Shown piece by piece: positions 18,622-28,500 of a DNA stretch of 64,000 bases. The stretch covers positions 1,860,001-1,924,000 of the forward strand of contig CAWCVJ010000001.1 in NCBI GenBank assembly GCA_963799065.1, read 5' to 3'. The number at the start of each line of letters is the position of its first letter. Position 1 is the first letter of the stretch. This DNA comes from JAJPHW01 sp963799065 (lineage in GTDB: Bacteria; Acidobacteriota; Terriglobia; Terriglobales; Acidobacteriaceae). The notes under the pieces were generated by a model. It was not told the DNA's origin. It did not search any database and worked only from the letters and a program-made list of their open reading frames with translations. The position numbers and the translations under genes are program-made.

Positions 18622-19962
18622 CTACGCCGAAACCGCCTCGCGCACCGGAGCGGGGTAAAACGCATAAACCACGCTTGCGTCGTCGGAGGGGCCATGCAAG
18701 AGCTGGTGACGCCGGCCTCGCAGATATTCGTCGAAGAACGCAAGGAGATAGCGATTGAGCAAGCTGGAAGTGTCCTTCGCGCCGCGCGTGCCTGCTCCGG
18801 TTAAACGGCGAAGCGGCGAGTAAAATGGACGATCGGAAAAATCCTGATGCGACCACCCTTGGGCGGTAAAGTAATGACCGCCATGACGCGCCAACGACGA
18901 CTGAATCCGCTGCGCATCCCGCTCTATGGCTTGCGCCCGCCTCCGTCTTTTCCGGTCAGGCGACTCTAGTTCTTCCGGGGAGGGCATTTGCGTGTCGTCG
19001 TTCATGAAGAAGAACGGCTGTTCGACGCCGGTCTCCGCGACCTCGCCGAACATCATTCCGTCCATGTTGATTCCGGCTTTGAGGCGCTCATCTACTCGGC
19101 AACTCTCGGCTGCGACAGCTCCCCCAAAAGAGTGACCCAACACGCCCGCTTTCGAGAAGTCGATGGATTCGGCAATCTCATGGTCGCGAAGCCGGTCGAG
19201 CGCGACGCCGATATCGTCGGCTCTACGCCGCACTTCGATTGAATACATCGCAACTTTGCCTTCGTCGGTGACGTCAAAGTCGAGGGGAATATCTTCCCTC
19301 CGCGGATGTTCAATCGCAGCCACCACAAAACCATAACTCGCGAGCATCTCAAACTGAATCGTATTCTGCGAGATCTGGGCGTTCCAAGCCGGGGAGAACA
19401 ACACCACGGGAAACCTCCCGCGATCGTGTCGCACCGGCCCGTTCCACCAGGAATTCGTAGACACCAACTCTAGCGAGCGCGCTTTCCAAGAACCCGCACC
19501 CTTGCGGTATGGCGTTCTCGATCGGCTTTCTTCCCCGGGATACCAAAGTTGGACTGTGAGCGCCTCACGGTCGGCGTTCTGCCAATCGGCAGTCACCGTC
19601 GCAGTCTTGTAGGGCCCATCCGGCAGCGGCAGTGAAAACACAGGCAGAATCGTTCCGGCTACCATGCTACAGACAGTAAGCCCTACGAGAATCGCGATTT
19701 CCCACGTCTCCGCCGACCTCGTTCCAGCAAAAAATACAGTCACGGTGATGGCCAAGCCAACAAAATAGCTCGGGTACATCTGCCACCGCTGTCCCTCCCG
19801 GAGCAAATGGCTAAGGATTGTGATGGCAAGCAGTGAAACGCAAACCCAGGAGGCTGTCGAGCCGTTCCTCCCTGCGGCAAGCCTTGCAAGCCAGCCAAGG
19901 TTGAACATAGCCAGCAAGATTTCAAGTGGTCTCAAAAGATTATTTTCCTGCGGACTATACAA
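18622..19962 (-). CDS. Membrane-anchored alpha/beta hydrolase (PAF-acetylhydrolase/dienelactone hydrolase-like)
   Basis: A protein of about 446 residues with four hydrophobic segments in the first 110 residues (for example CVSLLAITILSHLL and VGLTVCSMVAGTILPVFSL) followed by a soluble hydrolase domain. GVLGHSFGGAVAAE gives the nucleophile elbow with S278; FVVAAIEHP and INMDGMMFG fit the PAF-acetylhydrolase-like fold; H in the AQGWSHQDFSDRP segment is a candidate catalytic His. The first frame codon is TTG at 19962, overlapping the NRPS stop by 8 bases; an ATG at 19908 is the other choice. Position directly after the thioesterase protein suggests it trims, releases or transfers the assembly-line product at the membrane, but this is inference. 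Confidence 0.82.
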   Translation of the reverse strand: MYSPQENNLLRPLEILLAMFNLGWLARLAAGRNGSTASWVCVSLLAITILSHLLREGQRWQMYPSYFVGLAITVTVFFAGTRSAETWEIAILVGLTVCSMVAGTILPVFSLPLPDGPYKTATVTADWQNADREALTVQLWYPGEESRSRTPYRKGAGSWKARSLELVSTNSWWNGPVRHDRGRFPVVLFSPAWNAQISQNTIQFEMLASYGFVVAAIEHPRREDIPLDFDVTDEGKVAMYSIEVRRRADDIGVALDRLRDHEIAESIDFSKAGVLGHSFGGAVAAESCRVDERLKAGINMDGMMFGEVAETGVEQPFFFMNDDTQMPSPEELESPDRKRRRRAQAIERDAQRIQSSLARHGGHYFTAQGWSHQDFSDRPFYSPLRRLTGAGTRGAKDTSSLLNRYLLAFFDEYLRGRRHQLLHGPSDDASVVYAFYPAPVREAVSA

Positions 19963-22483
19963 CCCCCGCCAGCTGCCGGTTACCGACAGTACTGCGCTCG
20001 ATCGATTGCGCGATCGCTTTGCCTACAGATGGCAGATGCGGCCCAACAAAGAAGTATGCGCTGTCGTGGCGGCCGGGGATTTCATGAACTTCGAGCTGCT
20101 TGAAATATTCATCCCAGCCCAGCCGTGGATCCCAATATTTCCAATTCTTATACTCGTCGAAACGGAAAAGTATGACATTGCCAGCGTAGCGCTGCGGCTT
20201 GTAAGCCCCGGTCGCGAGGAAGATGATTTCAGTCTCATTGTGGACTTTGTTGGAGACCGATAGTCCCAGTTCCGTCTTGGCGTGATATGCCGATTTCAGC
20301 ATGGAAACTTTGACCCGTTCCCACACATTGCGCGCATGATAGACGGCATAGGGCAGCGCTTCGCGCATGGGTTTTCGCCGGAGGTTGTTGAGGTGAAATC
20401 GAATGCGTTCCAACCGCAGTTGTATTCGCGCTTGGCGGGCTTCGCTCTTCGAATATTTCTCGAGGTAAGTTGGACTCCAGGTATCAAATAGAGCGAGCAA
20501 CCCCGTCTCCTCACCGGCCTCACACAGTTGCTGCGCCACTTCGTAGGCAATCAAACCGGCCCGGCACCAACCCCCGAGATAATAAGGGCCGTGGGGTCGA
20601 GCCTGGCGGATGATTTCCGTATAGCGCCGCGCGATTTCCTTTACGTCATAGGGCGGCTTCAGCATCCCTAGATCGGGCAGGTTGACCGAATACATGGGCT
20701 GGTCGGTGCCGATCTCAAGCGCGAGGTTGCGCACGCTGGGCCAGCCATTGATCCAGAAAAACGGCGGCTTCGAGCCTTCTGGCTGGAGCGGCGCCACTCC
20801 CGGAATGGAGGGTCCGAACCCATTTTCCCCCAGCAACATTCCGCTGAGATGATGAATCGTTGGAGACTGGAAAAAGGCCGCCAGAGTCACACGCTTGTCG
20901 CTCACTTTTTCCGCCCGCGCGAGCATTCGCGTAGCCAGAATGGAGTGTCCACCCAACTCGAAAAAGTCCGCGTCGGTCGCAATCGGGGAAACGTCCAGCA
21001 GTTCTTCCCAAATCTTCGTCAGCTTCGATTCCAAGACGACGCGCTTTAATCCCGGTTCGTCGCTCCCTGACGTTTGAACTTTCGCTGCAGCCGGCACCAG
21101 CCCATCGCGCGTCCCGGATACCGTGGGAAATTCGCGAATGCGACGGTCGGGGTTCTCCAGAACAGCTCCCAGCAACGCCTCAAAACCCGAAAGCATCTTC
21201 TTAACTGTCTCCGGCGCGTAGAGATCGGTGTTGTATTCGCAAGACCAGCGCCAGCCTTCGACCCGCTCCACCATGAAGAAGTTGAGATCATAGATCGCCC
21301 CGGGCGAGCGCGACGGAAGGTCGATCAACGAGATGCCCGCGAAGTCGCGATTCCTTATGAACGCTCGTTGATAGATGAAATTGATGCCAAACAGTGGGTT
21401 CCTCGATAAATCGCGCTTGGGACGTAGAATCTCGACCAAGCGCTCGAACGGCATCTCCTGGTGCGCAATGGCCTCGGTGACCGTGTCCTGCACCTGCCGC
21501 AGCAACTCATGGAAACTGAGGTCGCCGCTCACGTGTGAGCGCAGTAAGAGCGTGTTGATGAACACCCCGACAAGGTCTTCCAGTTCCACCTGATTGCGCC
21601 CCGCGACTTGCGTTCCCACCGCGATGTCGGAGAGTCCGCTCCACTGCCACATCAGCATCTTGAATGTGGCCAGCGCTGTGGTGTAAAGAGTAACGCCCTG
21701 GCGATTGCTGAAGTCCTTTAGACCATGGGTGAGCGGCCGCGGCAGTAAGCCCGACAAAATCGTTCCATTCGAAGTCTGCATCGCGGGCCGCGGAAAATCC
21801 GTCGGCAATTCGAATTGCTTGAGTCCGGACAGCTTCTGCTTCCAATAGGCCTCATACGGCTGGATCGCTCCACTCTGCAACCACTCCCGTTGCCAAACCG
21901 AAAAGTCGGCGTATTGAATCGGCAATTCGGGAAGCTCGGCTGCGGTTTTGTGGCGGAACGCTTGGTAGAACTCGCACAACTCGTTCGCCATAATCCCAAT
22001 CGACCAGCCGTCGGCAACGATATGGTGAACGACCACCAAAACGATATGTTCTTCCTCATTGAAACGCAGCAGCGTGGCACGAATCAGCGGCGGTTGACGC
22101 AAGTCGAAGCGTTTCTTTGCGTCCTCTACCGTCACCCGCTCCGACTCCGGCTCGCGTTCGGCCTCGGGCAACAGCATGAGATCCACCAATGGAACTTTGA
22201 TCTCGACTTCGGGCCAGACCACTTGCACCGGCTCGCCATCCTCGGACCGAAACGTGGTACGTAAAACGTCGTGCCGACGCAGCATCGCCTGAAACGCGCG
22301 TTCCACCAGCGTCGGGTCTACCCGCCCCTTTAAACGCCAGCGCACCGCAATGTTGAAGCTGGGTTCACCCGGATTCAACTGATCGAGCACCCAGAAGCGC
22401 TGCTGCGCCAACGAAGAGGGAAACTCAAACAGGCTCGTCGAAGTCTGCGAGGGGTTGACTCTATCGATGATATCGAGCTTCAT
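19955..22483 (-). CDS. NRPS termination protein: C-PCP-TE, no adenylation domain
   Basis: An 842-residue protein. The condensation domain (about 15-450) begins SLAQQRFWVLDQL and has the active-site motif HHIVADG at 153-159. The carrier domain (about 485-555) has DFFELGGHSILATRML with the phosphopantetheine serine S514. The thioesterase (about 570-835) has LGGWCRAGLIAYE at the nucleophile elbow, so C640 replaces the usual Ser; D667 (LFDTW) and H806 (IPGRHDS) complete a plausible triad. No adenylation domain lies between C and PCP, so the PCP must be charged in trans or act as a transfer site. It follows the megasynthase after 62 bp, in collinear order. It should join the last unit and release the product. 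Confidence 0.93.
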   Translation of the reverse strand: MKLDIIDRVNPSQTSTSLFEFPSSLAQQRFWVLDQLNPGEPSFNIAVRWRLKGRVDPTLVERAFQAMLRRHDVLRTTFRSEDGEPVQVVWPEVEIKVPLVDLMLLPEAEREPESERVTVEDAKKRFDLRQPPLIRATLLRFNEEEHIVLVVVHHIVADGWSIGIMANELCEFYQAFRHKTAAELPELPIQYADFSVWQREWLQSGAIQPYEAYWKQKLSGLKQFELPTDFPRPAMQTSNGTILSGLLPRPLTHGLKDFSNRQGVTLYTTALATFKMLMWQWSGLSDIAVGTQVAGRNQVELEDLVGVFINTLLLRSHVSGDLSFHELLRQVQDTVTEAIAHQEMPFERLVEILRPKRDLSRNPLFGINFIYQRAFIRNRDFAGISLIDLPSRSPGAIYDLNFFMVERVEGWRWSCEYNTDLYAPETVKKMLSGFEALLGAVLENPDRRIREFPTVSGTRDGLVPAAAKVQTSGSDEPGLKRVVLESKLTKIWEELLDVSPIATDADFFELGGHSILATRMLARAEKVSDKRVTLAAFFQSPTIHHLSGMLLGENGFGPSIPGVAPLQPEGSKPPFFWINGWPSVRNLALEIGTDQPMYSVNLPDLGMLKPPYDVKEIARRYTEIIRQARPHGPYYLGGWCRAGLIAYEVAQQLCEAGEETGLLALFDTWSPTYLEKYSKSEARQARIQLRLERIRFHLNNLRRKPMREALPYAVYHARNVWERVKVSMLKSAYHAKTELGLSVSNKVHNETEIIFLATGAYKPQRYAGNVILFRFDEYKNWKYWDPRLGWDEYFKQLEVHEIPGRHDSAYFFVGPHLPSVGKAIAQSIERSTVGNRQLAGVV

Positions 22484-22545
22484 AATGAAGGATGAATGCT
22501 AAAGCAGGCCAGGTATTCAAGGAATGGCCCTTTGGTGGGGAGCGC

Positions 22546-25500
22546 CTACCCTTTCACTTGGTAACGTTCGCGGTCAACCCGCTGGATTCGTCCGCCGTTC
22601 GTACCGTTGCTTCCATTCTTCGGGGGTAGAGTCGAGGCTGACAGTGGCACGCTCAGCGAAAGCGCCAGTTCGCGGATGGTGCGGGTCTGAAGCAACTGCT
22701 TTGCCGAAAGACTCAGCCCGACCTTATGTGCTCGCGCGGTGATCTGAAAGATGTGGATCGAGTCCGCGCCCAGCTCCAGGATGTTGTCGGTGATGCCGAT
22801 TCGATCCATGTGCAGGACTTCGCTCCAAATCTGTGCTAACTGAGTCTCGACGGCGCTAGTCGGGGCGACAAACTCGCGCCCGTTGGCTGTTGAAAGATCG
22901 CCGGCCGCGGCAGTCGGCCGCGGCAGTAATTTACGGTCGATCTTACCGTTTGCGGTCAAAGGCAGCGACGGAAGAGTCACGAAGGCCGACGGAATCATGT
23001 ACTCGGGGAGCGAGTCCCCAGCGAAGCGCCGCAACTCCGCAGGTATCGGTTGGGTGCCGTTTTTCGCCGTCACATAAGCCACCAGCCGCTGATCGCCCGG
23101 GACGTCTTCCCTCAGGGTGGCAACGGCCTGTCCGACGTCAGCATGACGGGCCAGCACCGATTCAATCTCACCCAATTCGATACGGAATCCACGCAGCTTA
23201 ACCTGCTGATCGAAACGGCCCATAAATTCGATGCGTCCATCCGCCCGATAATGGGCGCGGTCGCCAGTGCGATACATTCGCTCGCCGGAGCGGAAGGGAT
23301 TTTGCACGAAACGCTGCGCGGTTAGCTCCGGCCGCTTATAGTAGCCGCGAGCCACGCCCACACCCGCAATGCAAAGTTCGCCCGCGACGCCAATCGGCGC
23401 GGGCTGATTGAATGCATCCAAGATATAAAACTGAGTGTTGGCGATCGGGGGTCCAATTGCGACTCGTTTGCCCGCCTTCACTTCGCTGGTGGCCGACCAG
23501 ATCGTAGTCTCGGTAGGCCCGTACATATTCCAGAGTGAAATCGGCATTTGGCAGAGCTTGTCGGCCAAATCTTGCGGCAGAGCTTCGCCGCCGCACAACA
23601 CTTTCTGCAAGGGGCGTCCATCCCATCCCGACTCCAGCAACATGCGCCAGGTAATCGGCGTGGCCTGCATGATGGTCGCGTGCGATTCCCGCATGAGCGC
23701 CCGCAGTTGCAATGGATCCACCGCCTGTTCGCGGCTGGCCAATATCACCTGTCCTCCCACGATCAAGGGGAGGAATAACTCCAGCGCTGCGATATCGAAT
23801 GACAAGGTGGTGACTGCCAGCATCTTGTCGTCCGCGCTCATCCCCGGAGTGCGCGCCATCGAGGTTAGCAGGTTCACCACCGCCCGATGCGGAATCTCAA
23901 CCCCTTTCGGTTTGCCCGTGGAGCCCGAGGTATAGATCAAGTAGGCGAGGTCTTCGGGTGCAACTCGAACCGAAGGTTTGGCTGAGCTCTCGCCTGCGAT
24001 CGGTTCCCAATCCGAATCCAGGCAAAGGATGCGCGCAGCAGCGTGCGAAAGCGTGACCGCAAGGTCGGATTGCGTCAGCAGAACAGGCAGTTTGGCTTCG
24101 TCGACAATGAAATCGATTCGCTCCCGGGGATACGCCGGATCGAGGGGAAGGTACGCCGCCCCGGCTTTCAGCGCTCCCAGAAGTGCGACCATCATTTCCG
24201 TGGACCGGTGCATGTATATGCCCACCAGCGATCCTCGACCCGCCCCAATTTTGATCAGGTGCTGAGCTAACTGATTCGCCTTCTGGTTGAGTTCTCCGTA
24301 AGTCAACCGACGATCGCCAAAGGCAACCGCTACTTCGGAGGGTTGACGCGCCGCCTGCTCTTCAAAGAGCTCATGCACCCCACGTTCGTGCGGATAGGCG
24401 GCATCCGTCGCATTCCATGCGACCAGCATTTGTTGAGTTTCAGTCTCACTCAACAATGGTAGAGTCTGCACTTGTTTCTCGGTGTCGGCGACAACCCCCA
24501 TCAGCAGAGTTTCATAGTGCCCCAACCAGCGGAGGATGGTCGTTTCGTCATAAAGACCGCTGTTGTAGTCGCAATCGAGCATGAGCCCGTGATCCGATTC
24601 CACAATGTTCAGAAACAGATCGAAGTTCACGAACGCCTTCGGATTGGGATCGGCTTCCGCATTCAATCCGGCAAATTGCGCGGAAGACCCGAATCGCTCC
24701 AGATTGAATTGCACTTCCATCAGCGGCAGGCGGCTCAGATCCCGCTTTAGTCCCAGCTTCCGCACCAGCGTTCCATAAGTGAATTCCTGATGCTCGTACG
24801 CATCCAGCAACCCGGTTTTCTGCTGCTTCAGCAGTTCAGAAAACTTCATGCCTTCCGACAATCGTGAGCGCAGAGGAAGGAAGTTCACTCCATGGCCGAC
24901 GAGGGTTTGCCCTTCGAGTAACGACTGCGCCGCCGCCGGGATTCCGACTACGATGTCATCTTGCCCGCTCAACCGCGACAGCAGTGCTTCGAACCCGGCG
25001 AGCAGCGTCACGAACAGCGTGCAACCCTGTTTCGCGCCCGCCCGCTTAATCGCTTTGTAATTTTCTACGCCGATTTTTCGTCGGACAGTAGCACCTTCGT
25101 AGGAGCGCGTCGCCTTGCGAGGGCGATCCAGCGGCAGTGCCAGCTCGTCCACCGGCTCGCCGAAGTTCTTGAGCCAATATTGCTCTGCCTCCTTCGATCC
25201 GCCACTTGGTTGTTTCCTCGCATACTCCCCAAAAGACAATGCCGGAGACAAATTGGCCGATTGTCCAGCAACCTCAGCCGAATACAATTTTGCCAGCTCT
25301 TCCAACAACACATTGGCCGACCAGCCATCGCACACAATATGGTGCGCGGTGAAGATCAACGCATACCGCTCCGGCTCAAGTTTCACCAGAGTGAAGCGCG
25401 CCACCGGCCCGTTCACCAGGTCGAAGGGGGTCGTTGCTTCGCGATGTTTCAGTTCGGCCAGCTTCGCGTCGCGGACGGCCGACTTTAACGGGGAGTAATC

Positions 25501-28500
25501 AAGCAACGGCAAATCCAGAGTTAAGGATTGGGCAAATCGTTGACGGTCGCCCGCGGGAGAGAATCTTGTCCTCAAAGCATCATGACGATTGATGACTGTC
25601 TGAACTGCATTACGAAGGGCGGGTTCATGTAATCGTCCATCGAGATGCAGGGTCAGCGACTCGTTGAACGCGCACGACGCCTCGTCGCCCATTTGAGCCG
25701 CCAGCCATATCTCCGTCTGTGCCTCGGTCAGCGGAGCATCCGCGACCTCGATATGCGATGTCGAACTTGAAGCCGTCGGAACCGAAGTATCGATCGCCTC
25801 CCCGATGCCTGGCAACAGGCCGTCGGCTTGCATCGCGGAAATGCTTTGCTCAAACGCGATGACGATCTTGTCAATGTCGGCGTCGCTGTGCGCCGTCGTC
25901 AGAAAGCATGGGAAACCTTCCTGCACATGCACACCACGCTCGCGCATGTGGTAATAAAACAACGTGCCAAAGCGCAAATCGGTGGGGAAGATGAAATAGA
26001 AAATGCTGGCGAAGTTTTCCACCCGAAGCGGCGCCTGACGGGCTTCCAGCATCGCGTTGATGCGAGCCACCATCTTCTCCGTTTTGGCGTTTAGATTTTC
26101 CTGAAGCTGCGGCCCCTGTTCCTTCAAATGCATCAGCACCGAGCGCGTTGCCGCCAGCGCCAGCGGATGACGTACAAACGTTCCGGCAAAAAACGTCACG
26201 CCTACTTCCGGGAACGAATCGTCGCCATACTGCCAGGCGCCGCCGTCGAGCGTGTCCATGAACTGAGACTTGCCCGTGAGAATGCCGATCGGCAGCCCGC
26301 CGCCGATAACTTTGCCGTAGGTTGCCATATCGGCGCGGATGCCGAAAATAGCCTGCGCGCCGCCAGGGTGAGTGCGGAATCCGGTGACCACTTCATCGAA
26401 GATGAATGCCGTGCCCGCCTCCGCTGTGATCTTGCGCAACTCCTGCAAGAACTCGCGCGGCTGCAGGTTGGGGTGCCGGCTCTGTACCGGTTCCACCATC
26501 ACCGCGGCAAATTCGTGAGCGTGCGCGCGAATGTATTCGAGCGATTCGCTCGACCCATAGTCCAGTACGACGATGTTCTCCGCTGCCTGGGGGGGAATGC
26601 CCGGCGCAATCGGAGCGGACCGCGGCGCAGCGCCCGCGCGCTTGATGCCGCGAATCAACACTTCGTCGAACATACCGTGATAGTCGCCGGTGAACATCAC
26701 AATCTTGTTGCGTCCCGTGGCAGTACGCGCCACCCGCATCGCGCACACCACCGCTTCCGAGCCGGTATTCGTAAACGCCACCCGCTCCATGCCTGTCAGT
26801 TCCGACACCAGCTCGGCAACTTCGCCCGCCAGGGGAGACATTGGACCGATCTCGAAGCCATGGTCGAGCTGTTCGCGCACCGCATCGGTGACGAACTTAG
26901 GCCGGTGCCCAAAAACGGTGGGGCCGTAGCCGTTCAAGATGTCGATGTATTCATTCCCGTCAATGTCATAGAGCTTCGAGCCTGCGGAGCGCTCGGTCAC
27001 CAGCGGGTAGACGATCTCCTTCCACTGCGACCGGAAGCCCGCCACCACCCGCGGATCGGCCATCACTTTGCGATATCTTTGCGTGAGTGCTTTCGATTTA
27101 GGAGTCTTCCGGGTGTAGCGTTCGATGAGACTGGCAATATGGCGATCTTGGGCCGCAGTCAGCCCTCCGGACGGCCCTTTGCTCAAAGGCTTATATGGGC
27201 CAAACGCTTTCGGCTCTTCTTTCGAGGCTGTTTGTTTCGCAACTGCGGGAACGGCTGTTTCAACGGAAGCACCGAACGCCCGAAGCGCAGGACCCTCGAC
27301 CGCCGTGGAAATAACTCTGGTGGGTGCGACGGTGTTGCCTCGCACAGCGTCCAACTGACGCGCCATTAATTCGGACATCGTGCGCAATTGCTCTTGCATC
27401 AAGGCGTGGACCGCGTCTTGGGATCCTGCAGCAAAAGAATCAGGGGCAACGGCCCCGACATGCGCGGCAGAACTGACGCGCTGCGGAGAAATCGAATCGG
27501 GAATTGCCGGAATCATCGTAGACGCGGTTTTCGCGGGCATCTTTTCATCGAGAAATGCCGCTAGCGCGAATACACTCGATTGCTGATCGAGCAATTGCCG
27601 GAAGGTGATCTTGACCCCAAATTTCTGCTGCAACTCCTGCGTGGCCTGGGTCAGGAACAAGGAGTCGAATCCCAGTTCGGTGAATGTGGCTGACGCATCG
27701 ATCTGATCTGCATCCATGCCGGATAGTTCCTGAAAAAGGCTGCGCACTTCGCTTTGCAGCCGCTCCCGGCGCGAATTGCCGGATACTCTTGCAGTAAGAA
27801 GCTCGCTCATTGCCGTTGTTCCTTCCATGCTTGTCGTTGCCTGAGCAATTTCCATGATGGGGGGGAGGAAGTTTGAGTGGTCGAAATCTGTCACTGAAGA
27901 ACTGGCGAAACCCTGTGACGCCACTTCCAGATGGACGTTCGGCTTAGGCTCCATCCAAAAGCGTTTGCGTTGAAACGGATAGGTCGGCAGCGAAACTCGG
28001 TGCAGTGTTTCTCCGCTATGGAACTTCTTCCAGTCTGGCTGCCGACCCGCAACCCACAGTCTGCCTAACGCGTTGAGCACCGCGTCCATGTCGCCCATGG
28101 TTCGCGAGGCATCGGGGAGCGACGAAATCGCGATTGCACCAGAACCCAGATTCTGAAGCGCAAGCGTCGTCAGAGTGTTGCCCGGCCCGACTTCCAGGAG
28201 AATCGCATGGTCGCCAAGGCTCTTGATGCCATCCGCAAAGCGTACCGGCTGTCGCAAATGCGTTGCCCAGTAGCTCGGCGACGTCGTTTGCTCGGCCTTG
28301 GCCCAGCTTCCACTTACGCACGATACATAAGGAATCGAATTCGCGCTCAGAACGACGCGCTCCACCGTGCGTGTGAACGGCGGAATCACGGGATCCATCA
28401 TGGCGGAATGGAAGGCATGTGAAGTCTGCAAATGCCGCGCCATAATGCCGTCCCGCTTCAGCGCAGATTCCAGGGCTGAGACTTCAGCCTCTGAACCGGA

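Noticed and set aside
18576..18743. N-terminal extension of the hexapeptide acetyltransferase frame
   Set aside because: The extra 56 residues are Arg/Cys/Pro-rich, overlap the hydrolase gene and lack a ribosome site; the start at 18575 has AAGGA.
26128..27369. 413-codon open frame on the plus strand
   Set aside because: It lies wholly antisense to the aminotransferase region of the megasynthase, is rich in Arg/His/Ala as expected for a GC-rich shadow frame, and has no ribosome site or family motif.
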